64,000 nucleotides of DNA from Anaerovorax odorimutans (lineage in GTDB: Bacteria > Bacillota > Clostridia > Peptostreptococcales > Anaerovoracaceae), in the NCBI RefSeq assembly GCF_024459955.1, contig NZ_JANFXK010000013.1, positions 1 through 64,000 of the forward strand, in the 5' to 3' direction. The number at the start of each line of letters is the position of its first letter. Positions within the stretch are counted from its first letter, which is position 1. Positions 16,135 through 25,169 of this stretch are shown one piece after another. A program made the translations under genes and the position numbers. The notes under the pieces were generated by a model that was not told the DNA's origin, did not search any database, and was given only the letters and a program-made list of their open reading frames with translations.

Positions 16135-17231
16135 GATTTTTCTTCCTCTTTTCGGCTGCGGCCAATAAAATCCGCTGCGAGGATGGCGTCCCTCAGGATA
16201 TCCTGGTCAACATCAAAGGGCATATTGTGGGAAATGCCTATGTCGCTGCTGGCCTGTGCTGCGGCTGCAAGCTCTTCTTCCGTCAGGGAAAGTCCCAGTT
16301 CCGCGAGGCTCGTCGGCAGTCCGACTCTTTCAAAGAACGTATATACCTGTTCCAGTTCCGCGGCCGGAACATTTTCCGCAATCAGCTGCACTAACGTTCC
16401 GAAGGCAACGCATTCTCCATGTAGATAGCTGCCCTTTTTCAGCCGGGTAAACCCATTGTATATTCCGTGGGCAATGGCGCAGCCGTTGCTTTCAAAACCC
16501 ACGCCGCTTAAATAAATGTTGGCTTCAATGACATTTTCCAGCGCTTTGGTGACGCAGTTGTTTTCTGCCGCCTGCTTTGCACGATATCCGTCTTCCAGCA
16601 GAATATCCCGGCAGAGGGCTGCCAGTGCAAAGGATGCATTGGTGCCCTTTCCCTGGAACATATTATCGGCATACGCATTTCGGCACGCGCGCGCTTCATA
16701 GAATGTGGCAAAGGCATCTCCGATGCCCGAAACCAGCAGCCTCACAGGTGCGCTGGCAATAATCTGTGTATCTGCCAATACCAGATCGGGATTTTGTTTA
16801 AGGAAAAAATCGTAGAGCCATTCGCCCTCACCGGAATACATAACGGCCAGAGAGCTGCAGGGCGCGTCCGTAGAGGCCGCAGTCGGAATTACAATCGTTT
16901 TAAAATTTCCTTTGCACCCCGCTGCTTTGGCGGCATCAATGGTTTTTCCGCCGCCGCAGCCCGCTATGGCCCCGCAGTTTTTTTCCTCGGCAAGTTTAAT
17001 GACGCGCTCTACTTCCTCTTCCGTGCTCTCTCCGGAAAAAATTGCGAAGCAAAGCTCTGTTCCTGTATCGACTGTGCCTTTCTGAAGCTTATCCTTTACC
17101 AGCGGAAGGACATCCCGGTCCGCCAGCAGCAGGATTCGTTCTCCATAAGGCGCAAGATAGGTTCCGGCCCGCTCAAGAACGTCCCTCCCCTGTATGTATT
17201 TGGAAGGAGAGCCTAAGATATTTACATTCAT
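16131..17231 (-). CDS. gldA: Glycerol dehydrogenase-like enzyme
   Basis: A 366-residue NAD-dependent dehydrogenase of the GldA branch. AGCGGGKTIDAAKAAG is the nucleotide loop, and PTAASTDAPCSSLAVMY is highly characteristic of GldA. Metal ligands are expected in GIGDAFATFYEARA and in the HGIYNGF and HGECVAFG segments. It oxidises glycerol or another vicinal diol to the hydroxyketone. Between the ABC permease gene (27 bases upstream) and the zinc dehydrogenase (four-base overlap), so it likely acts on the imported compound. Confidence 0.88.
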   Translation of the reverse strand: MNVNILGSPSKYIQGRDVLERAGTYLAPYGERILLLADRDVLPLVKDKLQKGTVDTGTELCFAIFSGESTEEEVERVIKLAEEKNCGAIAGCGGGKTIDAAKAAGCKGNFKTIVIPTAASTDAPCSSLAVMYSGEGEWLYDFFLKQNPDLVLADTQIIASAPVRLLVSGIGDAFATFYEARACRNAYADNMFQGKGTNASFALAALCRDILLEDGYRAKQAAENNCVTKALENVIEANIYLSGVGFESNGCAIAHGIYNGFTRLKKGSYLHGECVAFGTLVQLIAENVPAAELEQVYTFFERVGLPTSLAELGLSLTEEELAAAAQASSDIGISHNMPFDVDQDILRDAILAADFIGRSRKEEEKS

Positions 17232-17258
17232 TTTTTATATTCACCTCTTTTTCTGTCT

Positions 17259-18260
17259 TTAGTACGCACCCTCTTTATTGGTTATGTACTGTAAAAATAC
17301 GGCCAGAACAATAATCAGGCCTTTGATGATCTGCTGCGGATAGGCTGCAATACTCAAAAGGGTCATTACGTTTGTGATGAGCCCCAGGACCAGAACGCCG
17401 ATAATTGTGTTACCGACAGTGCCCTTTCCTCCCATCAGACTCGCGCCTCCGATTACGCAGGCCGCGATCGCGTCCAGTTCCATTCCTGTGGAAACCGCCG
17501 GAGAAGCCACTGCCACGCGGGAGGTCAGGATGAAGCCGCCCAGGGAGCAGAGCATCCCACAGATCGCATAGGCAAGGAACTTATACTTGTTTACATTGAT
17601 GCCTGCCAGTCTGACCGCAGTCTCATTGCTGCCGGAAGCAATGACCAGCCGGCCGAAAACAGTATTGCGCATTACGAACCACATGAGAACGATGACGAGA
17701 ATAATCAGGACCACCGGCCACGGAAGGCCGATCCCCGGTATTCCCTGGCTGCCGAATTTAACCATCATCTTGGATGTCTCATATTCAGTGGAGAGACGAA
17801 TCGGCTGTCCATTTGAGGTCATGTAGGCCGCGCCCCTGATAATTGTCATGGTAGCCAGTGTTGCCACAAAAGGCGCCATTTTCAATACCACGACGAAGGC
17901 TCCCGACATACAGCCGATGAGAAATCCGATTCCCAGTACGACAAGAAGGATGACGATCATGGATGCGCCGGATACCATCCCCGCGTTTTCTATCATGATG
18001 GCCGTTATCATGCCTCCCATAGCGATGACCGAACCGACTGAAAGGTCAATTCCCCCGGTCAGTACCACGAGCAGCATACCCAGCGTGGCCAGTGTCATCG
18101 GCACCAGCTGTCTCAGTAAATTAAAAATATTTGTCACTGTAAAAAACGCATCGGAAAGAATCGTAGAAGCGATAATCAGTGCGATCAGTATCAAAACCGC
18201 GTTATACTTGAGTAACATATTTTTTATATTAAGCTGTCTGTTGTTTAATCTTTCTTCCAT
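17259..18260 (-). CDS. Ribose-type sugar ABC transporter permease
   Basis: A 333-residue inner-membrane protein with about eight to ten helices and the RbsC-family signature LTGGIDLSVGSVIAMGG. The GLAINKYK-like segment appears here as GINVNKYKFLAYAICG. It forms the channel with the ATPase encoded two bases upstream. Length and motif place it in the carbohydrate uptake type 2 (CUT2) group, which imports monosaccharides, polyols and related small solutes. Confidence 0.92.
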   Translation of the reverse strand: MEERLNNRQLNIKNMLLKYNAVLILIALIIASTILSDAFFTVTNIFNLLRQLVPMTLATLGMLLVVLTGGIDLSVGSVIAMGGMITAIMIENAGMVSGASMIVILLVVLGIGFLIGCMSGAFVVVLKMAPFVATLATMTIIRGAAYMTSNGQPIRLSTEYETSKMMVKFGSQGIPGIGLPWPVVLIILVIVLMWFVMRNTVFGRLVIASGSNETAVRLAGINVNKYKFLAYAICGMLCSLGGFILTSRVAVASPAVSTGMELDAIAACVIGGASLMGGKGTVGNTIIGVLVLGLITNVMTLLSIAAYPQQIIKGLIIVLAVFLQYITNKEGAY

Positions 18261-18262
18261 TT

Positions 18263-19762
18263 TTAAGACACCCCCATTGATAAATTAATCAGAGCTTGCT
18301 CTGTCAACTGCTGCTTTTCAACCTCTCCGGCTATCGTCCCGTTCCTCATTACATAGACCCGATCACTCATTCCGATGATCTCAGGCATTTCGGAGGATAT
18401 CATAATAACCGCGGCCCCTCGCTCGGCCAGCTCATTCATTACTCTGTAAATTTCCACTTTCGCGCCTACATCAACGCCTCTGGTCGGTTCGTCAAAGATG
18501 ATTACTTTTGAATCGGAGATCATCCATTTCATCAGCGCCACCTTTTGCTGGTTGCCGCCGGAAAGTGAAGATGCTTTGCTTTTGTAGGATCTCGCCTTTA
18601 TGTTCAGTACGCCGATCATCTCTTCCACCTTTCGATTTTCCTTCGGGTGGTTGAGTATGCCTATGGCAGAAGAAAAATCCTGAAGGGAACTCATGGTTCC
18701 GTTTATTTTAATGGGCATATCCAGGAGCAGGCCCTGCTGTTTTCTGTCTTCCGGTACCATTCCAATTCCATTCTTGATTGCCTTTTTCGGCGTATTGATT
18801 TTTACGGACTTTCCTTCCAGGCGAATTTCTCCGCCTTCCGGTTTGTCAGCGCCAAATATAACGCGCATGGTTTCCGTGCGTCCGGCACCCACCAAGCCGG
18901 CGAATCCGACGACCTCGCCGGCTTTTACATGAAAGGATACGTCCTTTACCATCTTTCCGCTTTTGAGTCCGCTCACTTCCAGTAAAGTATTTTTGATCTC
19001 TGCGTGGCGTTCAGGGAACAGCTCCGAAAGATCTCTGCCGATCATCATCGTTACCAGCTGCTTTTCCGTAATATCCTTTACATTAACCGTATCCACGTTT
19101 TTTCCGTCCTTCAGGACGGTAATGCGGCTGCATATACGAAAGATTTCCTCCAATCTGTGGGAAATATAGATAACGCAGACCCCGGAATCCCGAAGCTTAT
19201 AAATAACATCGAATAATTTTTCCACTTCCCGGTTGGTCAGTACAGCCGTCGGCTCATCGAAAACCATTACCTTGGCGTTTCTCGATATCGCCTTGCATAT
19301 TTCAACGATCTGCTGATAGGCTACGGTCAGGTCGGCAACTCTTTTATTGACGTCGATGTCACCGAATCCCATCTTTTCAAGGACTTCCTTTGCCCTTTGC
19401 TTTAATCGTTTTCTGTTAACGAGTCCTTTGCCGTCGCCCAGACTGTCGATAAAAATATTTTCCGCTACGGTCAGGTCTTTTGCCAATGCAAATTCCTGAT
19501 AGATTACGGAGATTCCCTGGTCTTGTCCCTGCCTGGGATTGGTTATTTCCGCTTCCTGTCCGTCTATGTATATCTTTCCCGTATCTTTCTCATATGCTCC
19601 GGCCAGACATTTCATCAGGGTGGATTTCCCCGCCCCGTTCTCACCTATGAGTGCGTGAATTTCACCTGCAAGAGCCTGAAAGCTTACATTATCCAGTGCG
19701 GCTACACCGCCGAAGGCTTTGCTGATTCCATCCATTCTTATCATTTCTCTTTGGTTGCTCAT
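18263..19762 (-). CDS. Ribose-type sugar ABC transporter ATP-binding protein (two fused ABC domains)
   Basis: A 499-residue protein with tandem ABC cassettes as in RbsA/MglA. The N-terminal cassette has Walker A GENGAGKST (about 40-48) and Walker B VMVFDEPTA; the C-terminal one has a degenerate P-loop GLVGAGRTE, signature LSGGNQQKV and Walker B VIIFDEPTRGVDVGAK. The second site is therefore probably not catalytic, as usual for this family. It is separated from the binding-protein gene by a GC-rich hairpin. Confidence 0.93.
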   Translation of the reverse strand: MSNQREMIRMDGISKAFGGVAALDNVSFQALAGEIHALIGENGAGKSTLMKCLAGAYEKDTGKIYIDGQEAEITNPRQGQDQGISVIYQEFALAKDLTVAENIFIDSLGDGKGLVNRKRLKQRAKEVLEKMGFGDIDVNKRVADLTVAYQQIVEICKAISRNAKVMVFDEPTAVLTNREVEKLFDVIYKLRDSGVCVIYISHRLEEIFRICSRITVLKDGKNVDTVNVKDITEKQLVTMMIGRDLSELFPERHAEIKNTLLEVSGLKSGKMVKDVSFHVKAGEVVGFAGLVGAGRTETMRVIFGADKPEGGEIRLEGKSVKINTPKKAIKNGIGMVPEDRKQQGLLLDMPIKINGTMSSLQDFSSAIGILNHPKENRKVEEMIGVLNIKARSYKSKASSLSGGNQQKVALMKWMISDSKVIIFDEPTRGVDVGAKVEIYRVMNELAERGAAVIMISSEMPEIIGMSDRVYVMRNGTIAGEVEKQQLTEQALINLSMGVS

Positions 19763-19798
19763 TCTGCTCTCCTCTTTCCTATAGCAAAGTTCGACATA

Positions 19799-19830
19799 CA
19801 GGCCCGGGAGCAGAAACCCTCCCGGGCCTG
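19799..19830 (-). repeat. Strong GC-rich stem-loop inside the ABC transporter operon
   Basis: Perfect 12-base arms CAGGCCCGGGAG / CTCCCGGGCCTG around an eight-base loop lie between the binding-protein gene and the ATPase gene. No T-run follows, so it is not a standard terminator. Stem-loops in this position commonly protect the upstream mRNA and give much more binding protein than membrane components. Confidence 0.8.
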
Positions 19831-19869
19831 TGGACAGCTATATTTCTTTTGCAAAGGTCCATAGAGCGG

Positions 19870-21207
19870 TTACTTTGAAGGAACCCAGTCTTCATAATAG
19901 GACCCGTCTTCAATCGCCTTGATGACCTCAGGAACGGTGAGAACTTCCAGCGGTGCTGTTTTATGGTACAGGTTTTCTTTGTCATCATCCCAATAGGTAT
20001 CCATTGTATCCCTGTTAATGTTGAAGGCTTTGAAAGCGGTCAGCATCGGCAGGTTGTTGGCGTCCCACTTATTACTTCCGTCAGCCAGCGCTTTTATAAA
20101 GTTGATGGTTTCCATTGCGAAGGCCTGCCCGTTATGGGGACCGTCACACAGGAGCGTTCCATCCTTAACCTTTTCCAATTCAGTTTTCATTCCATTACCC
20201 GGGCAGGCTACGAGGACTTTATCCGTCAGCCCGTAATTTTTAAGCGCCTGTGCGGCACCGAGCCCCTGGAAGTCATTTTCTCCTATAAAGAGGTTGAGTT
20301 TATCCTGATTGGCGGCAATGATCGGTTCGGCCACGTCGATGCCTCCTTCAAAGGTCCAGTTTCCTTCACCGGAGCCCAGACAAGTCATATTCCATTTTTC
20401 TGAGTCAAAGGTACCTTTCTTTCTCAGGTCATTGAACAGATTGGTGGCATCCAGAGTCGCCTGTTCCATGGTGTAATCGACGCCCCTCTGCTGCGCGCGT
20501 TCATAGATCATACCGCTCAGCATACCGTTGACACGTGTTTCCGCAGTGGAGTTGCCCATAACGCCCAGAACAATTCCCATATTGATCGGTTCATCCTCTT
20601 TAAACTGACTTGCCGTGTACTTGCCCGCGGAATAACCTACGGAAAAGATGTTGGCGTTGATCGTTGTAACTACAGGAGCTCCAAAGATTTCAGATCCAAA
20701 ACCGATACAAGGAATCCCTGCTTTCACGGCACGCTCAATATCGGCGGCAATGCCGGTTACGTCAACCGGATCGATTACGATAACGTCAACACCGCGTGAA
20801 ATGTAGGAGTCGATATGCGCGCTTTGTTTGGAAAGCTCAAAGTCCGCCACATCGAAATAGAGGGTGTATCCGTATTTCTTTGCCCATTTCTCAGCGGAAT
20901 CTTTTACAGAAACAAACCATGGGTCTCCCTGTGTCTGTTCCGTCCATCCAATCACCACATGGTTGGGATCTTTCGGTTTGAAGGGTAGAGCTTTATCAAT
21001 ATCTGTTCTGTCTTCCAGGGATGTCGGATCTAGAAAACCGGAAAGACAGGTGTCAGGAAGCATGGAATATAACTCCGTCTTCGCTTCTTCCGCGCTGAGA
21101 TCTTTTTCGGAGCTGCCGTCTTTGCTCCCTCCGCATCCGGCAAGGCATGTGATAACCATTCCTATCGCCATTAGAATTGCCAGGATTTTTTTGTTTTTCT
21201 TTACCAT
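19870..21207 (-). CDS. Sugar ABC transporter substrate-binding lipoprotein
   Basis: About 445 residues. The N-terminus is basic (MVKKNKK) then hydrophobic and ends in lipobox LAGC, so the protein should be lipid-anchored outside the membrane. The body reads as a periplasmic-binding protein type 1 domain (VIGWTEQTQGDPWFVSVKDSAEKWAKKYGY, landmark IGWTEQTQGDPWF; VDVIVIDPVDV; LFIGENDFQGLGAAQAL). It is about 120 residues longer than RbsB. Start at ATG 21207, since AGGAGA lies eight bases upstream and covers the region after an earlier ATG at 21225. First gene behind the sigma-54 promoter at 21276. Confidence 0.9.
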   Translation of the reverse strand: MVKKNKKILAILMAIGMVITCLAGCGGSKDGSSEKDLSAEEAKTELYSMLPDTCLSGFLDPTSLEDRTDIDKALPFKPKDPNHVVIGWTEQTQGDPWFVSVKDSAEKWAKKYGYTLYFDVADFELSKQSAHIDSYISRGVDVIVIDPVDVTGIAADIERAVKAGIPCIGFGSEIFGAPVVTTINANIFSVGYSAGKYTASQFKEDEPINMGIVLGVMGNSTAETRVNGMLSGMIYERAQQRGVDYTMEQATLDATNLFNDLRKKGTFDSEKWNMTCLGSGEGNWTFEGGIDVAEPIIAANQDKLNLFIGENDFQGLGAAQALKNYGLTDKVLVACPGNGMKTELEKVKDGTLLCDGPHNGQAFAMETINFIKALADGSNKWDANNLPMLTAFKAFNINRDTMDTYWDDDKENLYHKTAPLEVLTVPEVIKAIEDGSYYEDWVPSK

Positions 21208-21275
21208 TTTTATTTCTCCTTTCATCGTCTGTTGATTCCCGCTTCCCCTTACTGTCAGTTTGTATCGTATAAGAC

Positions 21276-21291
21276 CGCAAAATATATGCCA
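21276..21291 (-). promoter_or_regulatory. Sigma-54 promoter of the ABC transporter operon
   Basis: Minus-strand TGGCATATATTTTGCG has TGGCAT at -24 and TTGC at -12 with exact spacing. The 15 bases CAGAATATTTTGGCA are identical to the promoter at 14894. It lies 69 bases upstream of the binding-protein start. Confidence 0.85.
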
Positions 21292-21314
21292 AAATATTCT
21301 GAATAATTTCGGGT

Positions 21315-21348
21315 AATAAAAAGAAAGCTTGCAGTTACAAGCTTTCTT
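21315..21348 (-). terminator. Terminator of the GAF-domain activator gene
   Basis: Eleven-base perfect arms AAGAAAGCTTG / CAAGCTTTCTT with a six-base loop; on the minus strand it is followed by TTTTTATT. It ends the transcript of the activator gene (stop at 21446) and lies between the activator sites and the ABC promoter. Confidence 0.85.
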
Positions 21349-21412
21349 AGCAGTTATTATTTTATTTACTGGCAGCGAATTGTGTTTGCAGCCACCTTCT
21401 GAAAAACAAGAC

Positions 21413-21448
21413 TGTACGAAAATCGAACATTTTGTCGAAATTCGATCA
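21413..21448. promoter_or_regulatory. Paired activator sites (UAS) upstream of the ABC transporter promoter
   Basis: TGTACGAAAATCGAACA at 21413-21429 and TGTCGAAATTCGATCA at 21433-21448, starts 20 bases apart. The pair matches the pair at 15031-15067 in sequence, order and distance to the promoter (centre of the nearer site to the -24 GG about 132 bases here, 131 there). The outer site overlaps the stop codon of the activator gene. Confidence 0.75.
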
Positions 21449-23062
21449 CTTCTTCAAATACTCGGATAGCTCCGTGTTGTTTTTCAATTTCTGATACAGC
21501 GTACTCCTGGCAATGCCTAAGGCTTTTGCCGCAGCGCTGAGATTTCCGCCGGCCTTTTCAATTTCGTTTTTAATGATCTCTATTTCGGCTTCTTTCAGGC
21601 GGGTATTTTTCAGGCGAGTGTTTCTGGTTTTATTCACCATACGGTCGGGAAGCATAGAGGTGTTGATTTCTTCCCCTTCCTTTGACATGGCAATGACGCC
21701 TTCCAGTATGTTTTTAAGTTCTCTTACATTGCCTTTCCAATCGTAGTTTTCCAGCATGTCGTAAAAACTTTTGGGAACAATCAGTTTGCTGAGGCCCATG
21801 TTTTTCTTCAGCTGCTCAATATAGTAGTCAGCCAGCAGACGAATGTCTCCGTTTCGCTTTCTAAGCGGGGGGATTTTCAGGGTAATGGTATTAATGCGGT
21901 AATAAAGGTCTTCACGGAATCTTCCCTGCTCTGCTTCCAGGTAAAGATCGCTTTTGCTGGCGGAAATGATGCGAATGTCGATGGGAATCTCTTTGTTGGA
22001 ACCCACCCTTGTCACTTTGAAGGTGGAAAGGACCCGCAGCAATTTTATCTGAACATCGAGAGGCATACTCTCCACTTCGTCTAAAAAGAGCGTGCCTCCG
22101 GAAGCCGCCTCCAGCTTGCCCGGACGCCCTCCCCGGCTGGCGCCGGTAAAAGAGCCTTCTTCATATCCGAAAAGCTCGCTTTCAATCAGTTCTCTGGGAA
22201 TGGCTCCGCAGTTAATCCCGATAAAAGGCCCGCTTTTTCGCAGACTTTCATTATGGATGGACTGGGCCAGAACTTCCTTACCGGTTCCGCTCTCACCCCA
22301 AAGAAGAATCGGCGCGTCGATTTTCGCCACCTGCTTGGCGATTTCCGTCATCTCCTTCATTTCCTTGCATTCGCCGATCAGGTTATCAAAGGTATATTCT
22401 GTGGCGGACGGCCCTTTCTTTGTATTCCGGCTCCTTAGCTCAGCCTCTATGGCATCGACTATGGAAATAACGATACCCAGGGTGTGCTCCTGGTAGTCTT
22501 CTTTTCTTCCGGTCAGGGAAATGGCCCCTATGATCTCTCCGTTGGCGCCGTGGATGGGTGCTCCTGAACAGGTGTATTTTTTATGAACCAGATTGTAATG
22601 CTCTTCACCCCAAAAAACCATCGGCTTTTTCTCCTGCAGGCAGGTCCCGATGGCATTGGTTCCTACGTACCTTTCATTTCGGCTGGCTCCCACCACCAGG
22701 GAAGGATCGTATTCATACTGGCTCAGCAGATCTTTATCGCTGATGATGTCCAGCAGATAGCCGCGGCTATCACTGATAAAAATATAATAGCCGGTGGGTT
22801 TTATGACATCATAAATCTTGTTCAGATGTTTTCTCGCGGTCTCGATCAATACTGCGTTTTCCTGAACAAGCTTTTTTCTCTCTTTCTCATCCAGTTTTTT
22901 TACTTTCACAGGTGAGTTGTACTCAATATTGAACTTCCTTGATCTCACCCATGAATCGTAGATTTCAGGGCGGATAAACGAATAATCGTATGGTTCATTG
23001 CGAACAAAATGCTGAAAAGCCTCAATCAGCTTTTTTTCATATTCTTCGTTGAAGATGACCAC
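21446..23062 (-). CDS. Sigma-54-dependent transcriptional activator with GAF domain (AcoR-like)
   Basis: A 538-residue enhancer-binding protein. The N-terminal half contains a GAF-like sensor with VGTNAIGTCLQEKKPMVFWGEEHY, landmarks NAIGTCL and GEEHY, typical of AcoR-type regulators. The AAA+ domain has Walker A GESGTGKE (256-263) and Walker B TLFLDEVES, and the sigma-54 loop reads GSFTGA instead of GAFTGA. A Fis-type helix-turn-helix (GGNLSAAAKALGIARSTLYQKL) ends the protein. Translation starts at GTG 23062 after AAGGCGGTGA. Two matched operator pairs nearby make it the likely activator of both catabolic operons. Ligand unknown. Confidence 0.9.
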   Translation of the reverse strand: MVIFNEEYEKKLIEAFQHFVRNEPYDYSFIRPEIYDSWVRSRKFNIEYNSPVKVKKLDEKERKKLVQENAVLIETARKHLNKIYDVIKPTGYYIFISDSRGYLLDIISDKDLLSQYEYDPSLVVGASRNERYVGTNAIGTCLQEKKPMVFWGEEHYNLVHKKYTCSGAPIHGANGEIIGAISLTGRKEDYQEHTLGIVISIVDAIEAELRSRNTKKGPSATEYTFDNLIGECKEMKEMTEIAKQVAKIDAPILLWGESGTGKEVLAQSIHNESLRKSGPFIGINCGAIPRELIESELFGYEEGSFTGASRGGRPGKLEAASGGTLFLDEVESMPLDVQIKLLRVLSTFKVTRVGSNKEIPIDIRIISASKSDLYLEAEQGRFREDLYYRINTITLKIPPLRKRNGDIRLLADYYIEQLKKNMGLSKLIVPKSFYDMLENYDWKGNVRELKNILEGVIAMSKEGEEINTSMLPDRMVNKTRNTRLKNTRLKEAEIEIIKNEIEKAGGNLSAAAKALGIARSTLYQKLKNNTELSEYLKK

Positions 23063-23095
23063 GAATTCACCGCCTTTCTCGATTTAACACGTTCT

Positions 23096-24613
23096 CTAAC
23101 TAAAATACAAGTTATTAGTAATATACTCCGGATCACAGGTTACGTCAATTCCCAGCGCTTTAACCGTCTGCTCGTCCCGCTCACTGAGAATGGCCGTACA
23201 GTGGGCCTGGCAGCCGCGCAGAGAAGGCAGTTTGCTGAGGGCTACTTCCGCCGACGGGTTGGTGGCCGCGGAAATAGTCAGGGCGCTCAATATCTCTTCG
23301 CAGTGGAGACTTGTTTTTTCATGAAGAAGAATATCGGTCTTCATATCCTGAATCCCTTTCAGCACATTGGGAGAAATGAGGTGAATCTCATCTGCCATGC
23401 CGCATAAAAGCTTAATGGCATTGAGAACCGCGGCGGCGGCGGCTACCATTCTGCGGGAGCTTCGCCCTGTGACAATCGTACCGTCCGGAAGTTCCAGGGA
23501 CATGACAACGACGTTCTCGTAACGCGCGTTGCAGTTACGCTTGTACTCTGCGTACTCCCTGGCCGGCTTGACAACCTTTCTGTCCTCCACTTTCAGATCC
23601 AGCTCGTCCATCAGGAGCTTGGATCTTTCCAATGCTCCGTCATCGATCTTTCCTTTTTTATAATCACACAGAGCCGTCAGATATCTTCTTATAATTTCCT
23701 GACAAGCGGCCTCCTTGACGGCTTCATCGTCAATGATGCTGAAGCCGGCCCGGTTGACGCCCATGTCGGTGGGGCTCTTGTATTCGGATTCTTCCCCGGT
23801 TATCTTCTCGATGATCCTCTTTACAACCGGAAAAACTTCCAGATCCCGATTATAGTTTACCGCCATTTCTCCGTAAGCTTCCAGGTGGAAGGAGTCGATC
23901 ATGTTGACATCCTTCAGGTCCGCCGTTGCCGCTTCGTAGGCGATATTTACCGGGTGCTTGAGAGGGATGCTCCAAATGGGGAAAGTCTCGAATTTCGCAT
24001 AACGGACTTTTGTTCCTCTCTTATAATCATGGTAAAGCTGGGACAGGCAAGTGGCCAGCTTTCCGCTGCCGCCGCCCGGCCCTGTGACAACTACCAGAGG
24101 CTTGCTTACTTCTATGTAAGGGTTCGCACCGTATCCTTCATCGCTTACAATGGTCTCCACATCCGTCGGATACCCTTTGGTGAATCTGTGTTTGTACGTT
24201 TTAATGCCCCGACGGTCTAATTTGTTGAGAAACATATCGACTGCGGGGGCATCGTCTTCATAGCGGGTAACAACTACACTGTTGATGGCAAGATCGTATT
24301 TCCGAAACATATCGATCAATCTGAGAACTTCCAGGTCGTAGGTGATTCCAAAATCAGCCCTCGTCTTGCTGGTGGTAATATCTCCTGAGTAGATACAGAT
24401 AATGATTTCTGCCTGATCCTTCATCTTCTGCAATAATTTTATTTTGGCATTTTCGTCAAATCCGGGGAGCACCCGCATGGCGTGTTTATCATGCACCAGT
24501 TTTCCGCCGAATTCCAGATAAAGCCTTTCACTGTCGCCTTCATTAATACGTTTCAGAATATACTTGGATTGTTCTTCAATATACTTTTCTGCGTCAAATC
24601 CTATCTTTGTCAT
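23096..24613 (-). CDS. DUF1846 domain protein
   Basis: A 505-residue protein matching the DUF1846 family by its landmarks: [22 protein letters not shown] near the start (landmark [17 protein letters not shown]), [21 protein letters not shown] (a glycine-rich, P-loop-like nucleotide motif) and [17 protein letters not shown]. The family is cytoplasmic and its function is not established. ATG 24613 is preferred to the TTG just before it. The gene is 14 bases after the 30-residue peptide gene and 33 bases before the activator gene, so all may share a transcript beginning at hslO. Confidence 0.88.
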   Translation of the reverse strand: MTKIGFDAEKYIEEQSKYILKRINEGDSERLYLEFGGKLVHDKHAMRVLPGFDENAKIKLLQKMKDQAEIIICIYSGDITTSKTRADFGITYDLEVLRLIDMFRKYDLAINSVVVTRYEDDAPAVDMFLNKLDRRGIKTYKHRFTKGYPTDVETIVSDEGYGANPYIEVSKPLVVVTGPGGGSGKLATCLSQLYHDYKRGTKVRYAKFETFPIWSIPLKHPVNIAYEAATADLKDVNMIDSFHLEAYGEMAVNYNRDLEVFPVVKRIIEKITGEESEYKSPTDMGVNRAGFSIIDDEAVKEAACQEIIRRYLTALCDYKKGKIDDGALERSKLLMDELDLKVEDRKVVKPAREYAEYKRNCNARYENVVVMSLELPDGTIVTGRSSRRMVAAAAAVLNAIKLLCGMADEIHLISPNVLKGIQDMKTDILLHEKTSLHCEEILSALTISAATNPSAEVALSKLPSLRGCQAHCTAILSERDEQTVKALGIDVTCDPEYITNNLYFS

Positions 24614-24627
24614 CAAGTTCCTCTCCT

Positions 24628-24720
24628 TTACAGAAAAATAACCGCGCTGACTACGCTGGTCACTACCATTGCTGCTATAATGGCAATGGCTATTATACGA
24701 ATCGTCTTTTGTTTCATCAT
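24628..24720 (-). CDS. 30-residue single-helix membrane peptide
   Basis: A short reading frame encodes [20 protein letters not shown] followed by [10 protein letters not shown]: a basic head and one transmembrane helix. GAGGAGG lies upstream of the ATG-ATG start at 24720, and the stop codon precedes the next gene's ribosome binding site. Length and topology recall very small Firmicute membrane proteins such as Prli42, but the resemblance is not strong enough to name it. The tight packing between two genes supports a real gene. Confidence 0.65.
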   Translation of the reverse strand: MMKQKTIRIIAIAIIAAMVVTSVVSAVIFL

Positions 24721-24743
24721 AACTCCAAAACCCTCCTCTTATT

Positions 24744-25169
24744 TTACATAAGCTCTATGTTCAATTTATTTCTGCCTTCTACCAGCCCTTTCAAGCTGAT
24801 ATGGTAATCAATGTCAAGGCTTCCCTTTCCTTCTGCGGTCACGCTGTTTTCCACATGGTTTGTGAGGACTTCCATCTCAATGGCGCCGAAAGGCGTATCG
24901 TAATAGCCAGTGTAGCGTTTTCCTTTTTCGAATTCGATCTCCGTATCCAAACCAACGTTTTCCCCTACCCGCTTCATCTTTATAGTACCGTTTTTTAATT
25001 TCAAACGGGTTCTGCATCCGGGCATGCCGGATATCTCGCTTTCATCGTAGATCAGATAAAGGGCGTCCCCTCTCTGGTACAGCTTTCCTTCTGTTATGAA
25101 TTCCAGCTGATCTTCTTCCAGGTCGGCCGTTACCTGTGTGCCGATGATTTTCATCATAATATTTTTCAT
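24744..25169 (-). CDS. DUF1934 domain protein (YwiB-like)
   Basis: A 141-residue beta-rich protein. The pattern I-G-T-Q, then [27 protein letters not shown] (landmark [11 protein letters not shown]), then [18 protein letters not shown] (landmark YDTPFG) is that of DUF1934, a calycin-like barrel family of unknown function. The ATG shares a base with the stop codon of hslO (TAATG), so the two are translationally coupled. Confidence 0.82.
   Translation of the reverse strand: MKNIMMKIIGTQVTADLEEDQLEFITEGKLYQRGDALYLIYDESEISGMPGCRTRLKLKNGTIKMKRVGENVGLDTEIEFEKGKRYTGYYDTPFGAIEMEVLTNHVENSVTAEGKGSLDIDYHISLKGLVEGRNKLNIELM

Noticed and set aside
19799-19830. The GC-rich stem as a terminator
   Set aside because: No T-run follows on the transcribed strand and the operon clearly continues.
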